Below, piece by piece: positions 8,406 to 14,510 of a DNA stretch of 16,410 nt (positions within the stretch are counted from its first letter, which is position 1; the number at the start of each line of letters is the position of its first letter). The translations under genes and the position numbers were made by a program. The notes under the pieces were generated by a model. That model made no database searches. It was not told the DNA's origin and saw only the letters and a list, made by a program, of their open reading frames with translations. Source of the DNA: an uncultured Eubacteriales bacterium (GTDB lineage: Bacteria > Bacillota > Clostridia > Oscillospirales > UBA644); assembly GCA_934486965.1 (NCBI GenBank), contig CAKSQP010000028.1, positions 1 to 16,410 of the forward strand. The letters are read 5' to 3'.

Positions 8406-9350
8406 TTAAAGGTCGAGGCTCTTTATAACTTCTTTGAGAGTTGCTTCGCTCTTGTGAAGTTTTGCTATTTCTTCGTCGGTAAGCATTACGTTTACTTTAC
8501 CTCTGAGACATTTGTTTCCGACAAGGTTGAGCGTGCTCAGGCAAACGTCGTTTATTCCGTATTCGCCGTGCATCATTGTCGAAACGGTCATTGTTGTGTC
8601 CATTCCGCCGAGAAGACATTTGCAGATATGGCAGACGGAAATTGAAACGGCATAGAAAGTAGCGCCTTTTCTTGCAATAACTCTTCCTCCCGATTTTCTG
8701 ACATACTGTTCGATTTCCGAGGGGTCGAGTTCGGGGGCTTTTATTCCGCCGGTCGTGATAAGGCTGTTACATTCGCTTATGGGAACGTTCGAAATATTCG
8801 CAACGGACCAGGGAATAAAGGAAGAATCTCCGTGTTCGCCGAAAACGTAAGCGTGAACGTTGCTCTGGCTGATGTTGTAGTATTCGGAAAGTCTCGAACG
8901 GAGTCTTGCGGTGTCGAGAATTGTTCCCGAACCTATTATGCGGTTTTCGGGAATTCCCGAATATTTGCAGAAAGTATAGGTGAGTATGTCAACGGGGTTG
9001 CTGACGATAATGTAGGTCGCGTCGGGAGCGTATTTTGTGATTTCGGGGATAATCGACTTTGTTATGTTGACGTTTGTCTGTGCAAGTTCAAGTCTTGTCT
9101 GACCCGGTTTTCTTGCAACTCCCGAAGTGAGGATAACGATGTCGGAGTCTACTGCGTCCCTGTAATCGCCCGCATATATCATGCAGTTGCTGCAGAACGG
9201 CGTACCCTGTCTGATGTCAAGGGCTTCTCCGAGAGCCTTTTCGTTGTTAATGTCGATCATTACGATCTCCGAAGCGATTCCCATAACGGTAAGCGTATAG
9301 GCGATTGTGGATCCGACGCTGCCGGTTCCGATAATGGAAATTTTGTTCAT
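8406..9350 (-). CDS. mdh: NAD-dependent malate dehydrogenase of the LDH/MDH superfamily (LDH-like framework, Arg at specificity site)
   Basis: A 314-residue dehydrogenase from the ATG at 9350; a GTG at 9359 would add three residues but lies only three bases from the AAAGG site. The N-terminal Rossmann motif is IGTGSVGS. Catalytic residues are D146 and R149 (GSGTILDTAR), H173 in GEHGDSS, and R86. The specificity loop reads SGVARKPGQTR, placing R80 where lactate dehydrogenases have Gln (position 102 in LDH numbering) and malate dehydrogenases have Arg. The rest of the loop and GEHGD are LDH-like, so pipelines would probably call this L-lactate dehydrogenase. Arg at that position is known to favour oxaloacetate, and the neighbours pckA and fumC support malate formation. 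First gene of the long operon, with a good promoter upstream. Confidence 0.85.
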   Translation of the reverse strand: MNKISIIGTGSVGSTIAYTLTVMGIASEIVMIDINNEKALGEALDIRQGTPFCSNCMIYAGDYRDAVDSDIVILTSGVARKPGQTRLELAQTNVNITKSIIPEITKYAPDATYIIVSNPVDILTYTFCKYSGIPENRIIGSGTILDTARLRSRLSEYYNISQSNVHAYVFGEHGDSSFIPWSVANISNVPISECNSLITTGGIKAPELDPSEIEQYVRKSGGRVIARKGATFYAVSISVCHICKCLLGGMDTTMTVSTMMHGEYGINDVCLSTLNLVGNKCLRGKVNVMLTDEEIAKLHKSEATLKEVIKSLDL

Positions 9351-9381
9351 AGTGTTCACATACCTTTCTGTTTGACAGTAG

Positions 9382-9397
9382 CGTGACGGAGGTCACG
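9382..9397 (-). other. Small stem-loop in the mdh 5' leader
   Basis: Perfect 6-bp inverted repeat CGTGAC/GTCACG around a 4-base loop, lying inside the predicted untranslated leader about 32 bases before the mdh start. On the transcript the loop reads CUCC, which could pair with a Shine-Dalgarno core. It may also be a protein operator. Function is not known. Confidence 0.4.
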
Positions 9398-9422
9398 ACC
9401 TTCTTTCTGTTTATTTCGTCTT

Positions 9423-9451
9423 ATTATAACATATTATTACAGGTTTTTCAA
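9423..9451 (-). promoter_or_regulatory. Sigma-A-type promoter of the mdh-fumC-hdr-flx operon
   Basis: On the minus strand there is a -35 TTGAAA (9446-9451), a 17-bp spacer and a -10 TATAAT (9423-9428). Transcription should start near 9415, giving a leader of about 65 bases before the mdh ATG. It is the only strong promoter seen upstream of the ten-gene operon, and no gap downstream exceeds 25 bases. Confidence 0.8.
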
Positions 9452-9490
9452 TTGCCGTTTTTACATATCGGTATTGCAATTATCGATATG
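9450..9490 (-). promoter_or_regulatory. Candidate regulator site upstream of mdh, shared with pckA
   Basis: Plus-strand elements are AATTGCCG (9450-9457), then CATATCGGTATTGCA (9464-9478). ATTGC occurs twice with starts 22 bp apart (9451, 9473), two helical turns. The outer part is also an inverted repeat, CATATCG (9464-9470) and CGATATG (9484-9490). Nearly the same block occurs upstream of pckA at the same distance from its -10 box: CATATCGG begins 36 bp from the last base of the -10 in both. The distal block centres near -61, a typical activator position, and the proximal ATTGC touches the -35. The regulator is unknown. Confidence 0.6.
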
Positions 9491-9529
9491 CACGCTCTTG
9501 ATTTGCAAAAACGCGTTGTTTTTCGGTAA

Positions 9530-9575
9530 AACTCAAAGAAACACCGGGGAACACGAAAGTCGTTGTTTCCCGGTG
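9530..9575 (-). terminator. Intrinsic terminator after pckA
   Basis: Fifteen bases beyond the pckA stop, the arms CACCGGGGAACA and TGTTTCCCGGTG (9542-9575) form a 12-bp stem with one GU pair. In the minus-strand transcript it is followed by a U-rich stretch (UUUCUUUGAGUUUU). It should separate pckA from the mdh operon. Confidence 0.75.
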
Positions 9576-9589
9576 AATCGTTGATTATT

Positions 9590-11374
9590 TTATAAATTTG
9601 CAAGAGATTTCTTGAGGTTCTCAAGCTGCTCTCTGAGAGCCGCGGGGAGTTTGTCTCCGAATTTCTTGTAATGCTCTTCGATTTCCGCTGCTTCCTTTTC
9701 CCAAACGTCTTTATCGACTTTAAGAATGGATTTAAGGGTCTCTATATCCATATCGAGGTCGGTAAGGTCGATGTCTTCGGGTCTGGGAACGTATCCGATC
9801 GGGGTTTCAACTGCGTCTGCTTTTCCTTCGCAACGGTCGATTATCCAGTTGAGGACTCTCATATTGTCGCCGAAGCCGGGCCATACGAAGTTTCCTTCGT
9901 CATCGGTCCTGAACCAGTTGACATTGAAGATCTTCGGTGCTTTGTCGCCGAGTTTTTCGCCCATTTCAAGCCAGTGAGCAAAGTAGTCGCCCATGTTGTA
10001 TCCGCAGAAGGGGAGCATTGCCATCGGGTCGCGACGGACAACTCCGACAGCGCCTGCGGCAGCAGCCGTAGTTTCGGAAGCCATTGTCGAACCGACAAAT
10101 ACGCCGTTTACCCAGTTCTTGGACTGGTATACGAGCGGTGCGCACTTAGCGCGGCGTCCGCCGAAGATTATAGCGGAGATAGGAACTCCTGCACCTTTAT
10201 CGAATTCGCTCGAAACGCAGGGACAGTTCTTTGCGGGAGCGGTGAAACGGCTGTTCGGGTGAGCCGCATAAGTCGACTTGTCTTTCTTGTCGAATTTTGC
10301 GGGATCCCAAGGATTGCCCTTCCAGTCGATCATGTGCTGAGGAATTTCTTTTGTAAGACCTTCCCACCAAACGGTGTTGTCGTCGGTGTTGAGGGCTACG
10401 TTCGTGAATATGGTATTCTTCTTCGTGCTTTCGAGAGCGTTGAAGTTCGAATGTTCGTTTGTTCCGGGAGCGACTCCGAAGAAGCCGTTTTCGGGGTTGA
10501 TGGCATAAAGTCTGCCGTCTTTGCCTATTCTCATCCATGCGATATCGTCGCCGACGGTCCAGATCTTATAACCTCTGTCGCGGAGATACTTCGGAGGAAT
10601 GAGCATTGCGAGGTTTGTTTTACCGCAGGCGGAGGGGAATGCCGCGGCAACATATTTGATTTCGCCCTTCGGATTTTCAAGACCGAGGATAAGCATGTGT
10701 TCAGCCATCCAGCCTTCTTTCCAACCCTGATAGGAAGCGATACGGAGTGCGAAACATTTCTTTCCGAGAAGAACGTTTCCGCCGTATGCGGAGTTTACGG
10801 AAATGATGGTGTTATCCTGCGGGAAGTGGCAGATATATCTCTTTTCGGGGTCAACGTCGCATTTTGCGTGGAGACCGCGTACCCAGTCGTTGCTGTCGCC
10901 GAGAACTTCGAGGACTTTCGCGCCGATTCTGGTCATTATAGCCATATTAAGAACGACATAAATAGAGTCTGTGACTTCAATACCTATTTTAGCAAGGGGA
11001 GAACCTATCGGACCCATGGAGTAGGGAATGATATACATTGTTCTTCCTTTGTAGGAATTTCTTGCAATGTCGAAAAGTCTTTCGTACATTTCTTTCGGGT
11101 CGCACCAGTTATTGGTCGGACCTGCGTTTTCTTTTGTCTCGGTGCAGATAAATGTTCTGTCCTCAACGCGGGCGACGTCGTTCGGCTTTGTTCTGTGAAG
11201 ATAACAGCCGGGAAGTTTCTCTTCGTTGAGTTTAATCATTTCGCCGCTTTCGACAGCCTCCTTGCGGAGAGCGTCAAGCTGAGCCTCACTTCCGTCTATC
11301 CAGACAACTTTGTCGGGATTAACGAGGGCTTTGACTTCGTCAAGCCACTTCAGTACAGTTGCATTGTTCGTCAT
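9590..11374 (-). CDS. pckG: Phosphoenolpyruvate carboxykinase (GTP-type)
   Basis: A 594-residue enzyme from the ATG at 11374, with AAGGAG 8 bases upstream; a TTG two codons earlier also opens the frame but lies too close to that site. The P-loop with the reactive cysteine, AAFPSACGKTN (244-254, C250), is characteristic of the GTP-dependent family; ATP-type enzymes have GLSGTGKT instead. Expected metal and phosphate ligands are in place at K206 (GKKCFAL), H226 (AEHMLIL) and the aspartates in VGDDIAW (274-280). It interconverts oxaloacetate plus GTP with PEP, CO2 and GDP. In a fermenter that reduces fumarate it probably runs in the carboxylating direction, conserving GTP and feeding Mdh. It has its own promoter, a structured leader of about 165 bases and a terminator. 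Confidence 0.95.
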   Translation of the reverse strand: MTNNATVLKWLDEVKALVNPDKVVWIDGSEAQLDALRKEAVESGEMIKLNEEKLPGCYLHRTKPNDVARVEDRTFICTETKENAGPTNNWCDPKEMYERLFDIARNSYKGRTMYIIPYSMGPIGSPLAKIGIEVTDSIYVVLNMAIMTRIGAKVLEVLGDSNDWVRGLHAKCDVDPEKRYICHFPQDNTIISVNSAYGGNVLLGKKCFALRIASYQGWKEGWMAEHMLILGLENPKGEIKYVAAAFPSACGKTNLAMLIPPKYLRDRGYKIWTVGDDIAWMRIGKDGRLYAINPENGFFGVAPGTNEHSNFNALESTKKNTIFTNVALNTDDNTVWWEGLTKEIPQHMIDWKGNPWDPAKFDKKDKSTYAAHPNSRFTAPAKNCPCVSSEFDKGAGVPISAIIFGGRRAKCAPLVYQSKNWVNGVFVGSTMASETTAAAAGAVGVVRRDPMAMLPFCGYNMGDYFAHWLEMGEKLGDKAPKIFNVNWFRTDDEGNFVWPGFGDNMRVLNWIIDRCEGKADAVETPIGYVPRPEDIDLTDLDMDIETLKSILKVDKDVWEKEAAEIEEHYKKFGDKLPAALREQLENLKKSLANL

Positions 11375-11423
11375 AATCAAGACTCCTTTTCTTATAATTC
11401 TTAATTCGATAACACTTTTACCG

Positions 11424-11478
11424 ATATGATTTCTAATAAAAGCGGCTGACGCTTACAGCCGCGGCTCTGAAATCATAT
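11424..11478 (-). promoter_or_regulatory. Structured pckA leader with an internal terminator-like hairpin (candidate attenuator)
   Basis: Two nested stems lie in the pckA leader. The outer one is a perfect 10-bp repeat, ATATGATTTC (11424-11433) with GAAATCATAT (11469-11478). The inner one is GCGGCTG (11442-11448) with CAGCCGC (11456-11462); in the transcript it is followed directly by UUUUAUU, the form of an intrinsic terminator, about 70 bases before the start codon. Further 5' another GGCGGCTG (about 11493-11500) could pair with AGCCGC of the inner arm. The arrangement suggests premature termination control, but it matches no riboswitch class I recognise. Confidence 0.55.
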
Positions 11479-11545
11479 TCGTATTCTGCCGACAGCCGCC
11501 GGCAAAACTCAATACAGATCGGAAAGCCAAACTTTCCACAGTATT

Positions 11546-11574
11546 ATTCTACCACCTTTTTCCGAATTATGGAA
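11546..11574 (-). promoter_or_regulatory. Probable pckA promoter with weak -35
   Basis: A -10 TAGAAT (11546-11551) on the minus strand has only TTCCAT (11569-11574) at 17-bp spacing. The weak -35, together with the shared upstream motif at the same spacing as in mdh, suggests activator dependence. The start would be near 11539. Assigned partly by alignment with the mdh promoter. Confidence 0.5.
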
Positions 11575-11617
11575 TTGCTGATTTTTCATATCGGGATTGC
11601 ATTTTCGACAATATCGG
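11573..11617 (-). promoter_or_regulatory. Candidate regulator site upstream of pckA, shared with mdh
   Basis: AATTGCTG (11573-11580) and CATATCGGGATTGCA (11587-11601) align without gaps with the block upstream of mdh; 14 of 15 bases match in the second element. The two ATTGC copies again start 22 bp apart (11574, 11596). A second ATATCGG occurs at 11611-11617, and a further copy of CATATCGG in the transcribed orientation lies in the leader (11421-11428). Confidence 0.6.
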
Positions 11618-11630
11618 AAAAAGTTTTTAT

Positions 11631-11980
11631 TGGTGGAGGCGAGGAGAGTTGAACTCCTGTCCGAAAAAAGATCCGCAGGACTTTCTACGGGTGTAGTTTA
11701 TTGTTCAGGCTCGGCGACGGCGGAACAGTAAACAAATCCGTCGGCACTGTATCCGGAATTATACGGTACAAGCGTCCCGGCGCCCGTTTATACCGTTGGC
11801 TGCTGTGTTACGCCCGATCCTTCGCCGCAGCGCTCAAAGGTCGGACGACTGCCTTAATTAGGCAGCAACTAACTGTCTGTCGTTAGCGTTTAATTTTAAT
11901 TTTGCGGACTTTTAAGTGATTTCCGCGACACTACCCGCTTATCAAGCTTCAGTTTATCCGTCGAAAGCCAGTACGCCCCC
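11631..11980 (-). ncRNA. ssrA: Transfer-messenger RNA
   Basis: About 350 bases with both tRNA-like ends. The 5' end reads GGGGGCGTACTGGCTTTCGA and the 3' end reads TCAACTCTCCTCGCCTCCACCA in part, with CCA encoded; the two form a seven-pair acceptor stem with one GU. It releases ribosomes stalled on broken mRNAs and tags the peptide for degradation. The tag frame is at 11905-11858 and gives AKLKLNANDRQLVAA followed by TAA; it opens with the usual Ala resume codon and ends in a hydrophobic -LVAA degron. The following sequence is compatible with the usual pseudoknots, which I did not fold. It lies between pckA and asnA with its own promoter. No strong terminator is visible before the pckA promoter. 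Confidence 0.95.
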
Positions 11981-11990
11981 ATACAGTTCA

Positions 11991-12019
11991 ATTTTATCAT
12001 ATTATACCCGTATTGTCAA
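11991..12019 (-). promoter_or_regulatory. ssrA promoter
   Basis: Consensus -35 TTGACA (12014-12019), 17-bp spacer and -10 TAAAAT (11991-11996) on the minus strand. The predicted start falls a few bases before the mature 5' end at 11980. A TATAAT at 12001-12006 is too close to this -35 to pair with it. Confidence 0.75.
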
Positions 12020-12099
12020 TTGATTTTGCGGAGTCTGCCAATTTTGTAACAGAAATTTCGTCCCGTTGCCATTTACTTAAAAAAATGTTTTTCGGGGTA

Positions 12100-12128
12100 T
12101 TGCGTTATCGGTAAAAAAGTGTTATAAT
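12100..12128 (+). promoter_or_regulatory. asnA-murT-gatD operon promoter
   Basis: The -35 TTGCGT (12100-12105), 17-bp spacer and -10 TATAAT (12123-12128) precede asnA by about 30 bases; a second TATAAT lies at 12133-12138. The -35 overlaps ATTGCGTTATCG (12099-12110), which resembles the ATTGC-containing element upstream of mdh and pckA. Confidence 0.6.
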
Positions 12129-12159
12129 CACTTATAATATGTACTGTCCGGAGGAAAAT

Positions 12160-13164
12160 ATGAAATCTTTCATGCCCGAAAATTATAAATCGGTCCTTGA
12201 TCTTTACGACACTCAGTCGGCGATAAGTCTTGTAAAAAGAAATTTTCAGGATACGCTTGCCGCGGCGCTTAACCTCAAACGCGTCTCCGCGCCTCTTTTC
12301 GTCGATCCGAAAACGGGTCTCAATGACGATCTTAACGGAATAGAGCGCCCCGTTGAATTCGATTCTAAGGCGACCGACAAAAAAGCGCAGGTCGTTCATT
12401 CTCTTGCAAAATGGAAAAGAATGGCTCTTTACAGATATGATTTCCATGACGGCAAGGGAATCTATACCGATATGAACGCTATCCGCAGAGACGAAGACCT
12501 CGATAATCTTCATTCTATATATGTCGACCAGTGGGACTGGGAAAAGGTTATAACAAACGAAGACAGAAACGAAAAATATCTGAAACAGACCGTGACCGCG
12601 ATAGTTACGTCTATCTGTCACACTCTTGATACGGTAAAAGCAAAGTTTCATCAGATAGATACCGAACTTTGCAGAGAAGTTACCTTTGTCACCGCTCAGC
12701 AACTTGAAGATATGTACCCCGACAAAACACCCAAAGAAAGAGAATACCTTTTTGTAAAAGAGCACGGCACTGTCTTTATAATGGGAATAGGCGGGAAACT
12801 CAGATCCGGCGAAAAGCACGACGGAAGAGCTCCCGACTACGACGACTGGTCTCTTAACGGAGATATTCTTTTCTACCATAAAACGCTCGACTGCGCCCTT
12901 GAAGTTTCGTCAATGGGTATCCGCGTCAGCCCCGAAGTCCTTGACAGACAGTTGAAAGAGGCGGGCTGCGACGAAAGAAGAAACTGTGAATTCCACAGAA
13001 TGTTGCTTGACGGAAAACTTCCTCTTACAATAGGCGGCGGTATAGGTCAGTCCAGACTTTGCATGCTGCTTCTTGGAAAAGCGCATATAGGCGAAGTTCA
13101 GTCGTCGATATGGGACGAATATACCGAAGAAGTCTGTAAAAAAGCGGGAGTAATCCTTTTATGA
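12160..13164 (+). CDS. asnA: Aspartate-ammonia ligase (AsnA-type asparagine synthetase)
   Basis: A 334-residue protein, close to the 330 of E. coli AsnA. The start is the ATG at 12160 behind GGAGG (12150-12154); an in-frame ATG at 12139 precedes that site and is unlikely. The family is a class II tRNA-synthetase-like fold that makes asparagine from aspartate, ATP and free ammonia, not glutamine. Conserved stretches include GLNDDLNG (53-60), VHSLAKWKR (79-87), the GIGGKLRSG region and the class II motif 3-like GGGIGQSRL (292-300). The stop codon overlaps the murT start (ATGA), so the genes are translationally coupled. Using free ammonia fits an ammonia-rich habitat. The linkage to murT-gatD is noteworthy because lipid II amidation also consumes nitrogen. 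Confidence 0.95.
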   Translation: MKSFMPENYKSVLDLYDTQSAISLVKRNFQDTLAAALNLKRVSAPLFVDPKTGLNDDLNGIERPVEFDSKATDKKAQVVHSLAKWKRMALYRYDFHDGKGIYTDMNAIRRDEDLDNLHSIYVDQWDWEKVITNEDRNEKYLKQTVTAIVTSICHTLDTVKAKFHQIDTELCREVTFVTAQQLEDMYPDKTPKEREYLFVKEHGTVFIMGIGGKLRSGEKHDGRAPDYDDWSLNGDILFYHKTLDCALEVSSMGIRVSPEVLDRQLKEAGCDERRNCEFHRMLLDGKLPLTIGGGIGQSRLCMLLLGKAHIGEVQSSIWDEYTEEVCKKAGVILL

Positions 13165-14501
13165 GATTTATTGCTGTTCTTGTTTGCAAAATTCTTGTTT
13201 TTGTCGGCAGAATATTAAAAAAGGGGACAAGTCTTCCGGGCGCTGTCGCGTTGAAGATATGTCCCGATATCCTGTCGAAAATAACGCTCCCCGAAGCGGT
13301 TGTTGCGGTTACCGGTTCGAACGGAAAAACATCGACTGTCGAAATGATAGCGAACGTTCTTTCCGACTCCGGCAAAAAAGTAATATGGAATAAAGAGGGG
13401 AGCAATCAGATAGAGGGCGTCACCACCCTGCTTCTGAAAAATGCAACTTTTTCGGGCAAAGTAAAAGGCGATGTCGTCGTCTTGGAAAGCGATGAAAGAT
13501 ATGCAAGACATACTTTCAGATATATTAAGCCTACTCATTTTGCCGTCATAAATCTTTACAGGGATCAGATGACGAGAAACGCTCACCCATTCTTTATTTA
13601 TAATATAGTAAAGGACGCCGTCGACCTTATTCCGAATGCCGTTCTTATTCTGAACGGCGACGATCCTATTATCAGAAAATACGGTCTGAACCGCGAAAAC
13701 TGCGTCTATTTCGGAATGGACGAAAACAGATATTCGACTCCCGAAACGAATTCTCTGTATAACGATTGCTATTACTGTCCTGTTTGCGGCAATAAACTTG
13801 ATTATAAGTGGTTCCACTACACTCATCTCGGAAATTACGGGTGCGAAAACTGCGGTTATTCAAGACCTGAAATCTCCTATACCGTCGACGGACTTGATCT
13901 TGAGAATACCGAGGCGTCGGTCAACGGAAATAAAATTAAACTTGCATTTGCGAGCAGATATAACGTATATAATCTCTGCGCGGCGTTTGCTGTTTGTTCT
14001 CTTCTCGGCGTTCCTGCGGAAAAAACGGCGGAATCCCTGAGTTCTTTTGTTATGAAAAACGGAAGAGTCGTTCGCTTTACCGCAGGGGAAAACAAAGGTC
14101 TTCTCATAACCTCAAAGCACGAAAATTCCACGTCTTACAACCAGAGCCTTGAATATGTTGCGGCGCAGAAGGACCCGTCGATGCTCGTTATAATCGTCGA
14201 CGCGATAAGCCGAAAATATTACACGGCGGAAACAAGTTGGCTCTGGGATATTTCTTTTGAGAAACTCCGTGATTCGAATATAAAAAGAATCCTTCTCTGC
14301 GGAAAGTACGCATACGACCTTGCGGTGCGATTTTCAGTCTCCGATTTCGGAGATATTAAAACGGAAGTCGTTCCCGACCTTGACGAAATGGGCAAAATTA
14401 TTTCGGAGCCCACAGACCTTAAACTCTTTGCCGTAACCTGTTTTTCCGATAAGGATAAACTTTACGACAGAGTAAAAGTCGAGACTCCGACAGCGAAATA
14501 G
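13161..14501 (+). CDS. murT: MurT, Mur-ligase-like subunit of lipid II isoglutaminyl synthase
   Basis: A 446-residue protein. With GatD it amidates D-Glu of the lipid II stem peptide to D-isoGln at the inner membrane face. The ATP loop VTGSNGKTST is at 50-59. A four-Cys zinc ribbon typical of MurT is present at C206/C209 and C228/C231. The C-terminal DUF1727-type domain ends with SWLWDISFE (359-367). In usual MurT proteins this is preceded by an N-x-N-x-ADG-x-D motif carrying the Asp that completes the GatD catalytic triad; here residues 345-358 read VDAISRKYYTAETS and neither Asp is kept. The segment SKHENSTSYNQ (318-328) also departs from the common KNPAG-NQ. Ligase identity is secure; the source of nitrogen is in doubt. 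Confidence 0.9.
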   Translation: MRFIAVLVCKILVFVGRILKKGTSLPGAVALKICPDILSKITLPEAVVAVTGSNGKTSTVEMIANVLSDSGKKVIWNKEGSNQIEGVTTLLLKNATFSGKVKGDVVVLESDERYARHTFRYIKPTHFAVINLYRDQMTRNAHPFFIYNIVKDAVDLIPNAVLILNGDDPIIRKYGLNRENCVYFGMDENRYSTPETNSLYNDCYYCPVCGNKLDYKWFHYTHLGNYGCENCGYSRPEISYTVDGLDLENTEASVNGNKIKLAFASRYNVYNLCAAFAVCSLLGVPAEKTAESLSSFVMKNGRVVRFTAGENKGLLITSKHENSTSYNQSLEYVAAQKDPSMLVIIVDAISRKYYTAETSWLWDISFEKLRDSNIKRILLCGKYAYDLAVRFSVSDFGDIKTEVVPDLDEMGKIISEPTDLKLFAVTCFSDKDKLYDRVKVETPTAK

Positions 14502-14510
14502 GTGCGTTTT

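Noticed and set aside
9464..9490. Rex or CcpA operator upstream of mdh
   Set aside because: The site has neither the TTGTTAA-N4-TTAACAA form nor a cre consensus; left as an unknown motif.
9671..11404. 577-codon open frame on the plus strand opposite pckA
   Set aside because: Antisense shadow of a clearly conserved PEP carboxykinase; no family motif and no ribosome binding site.
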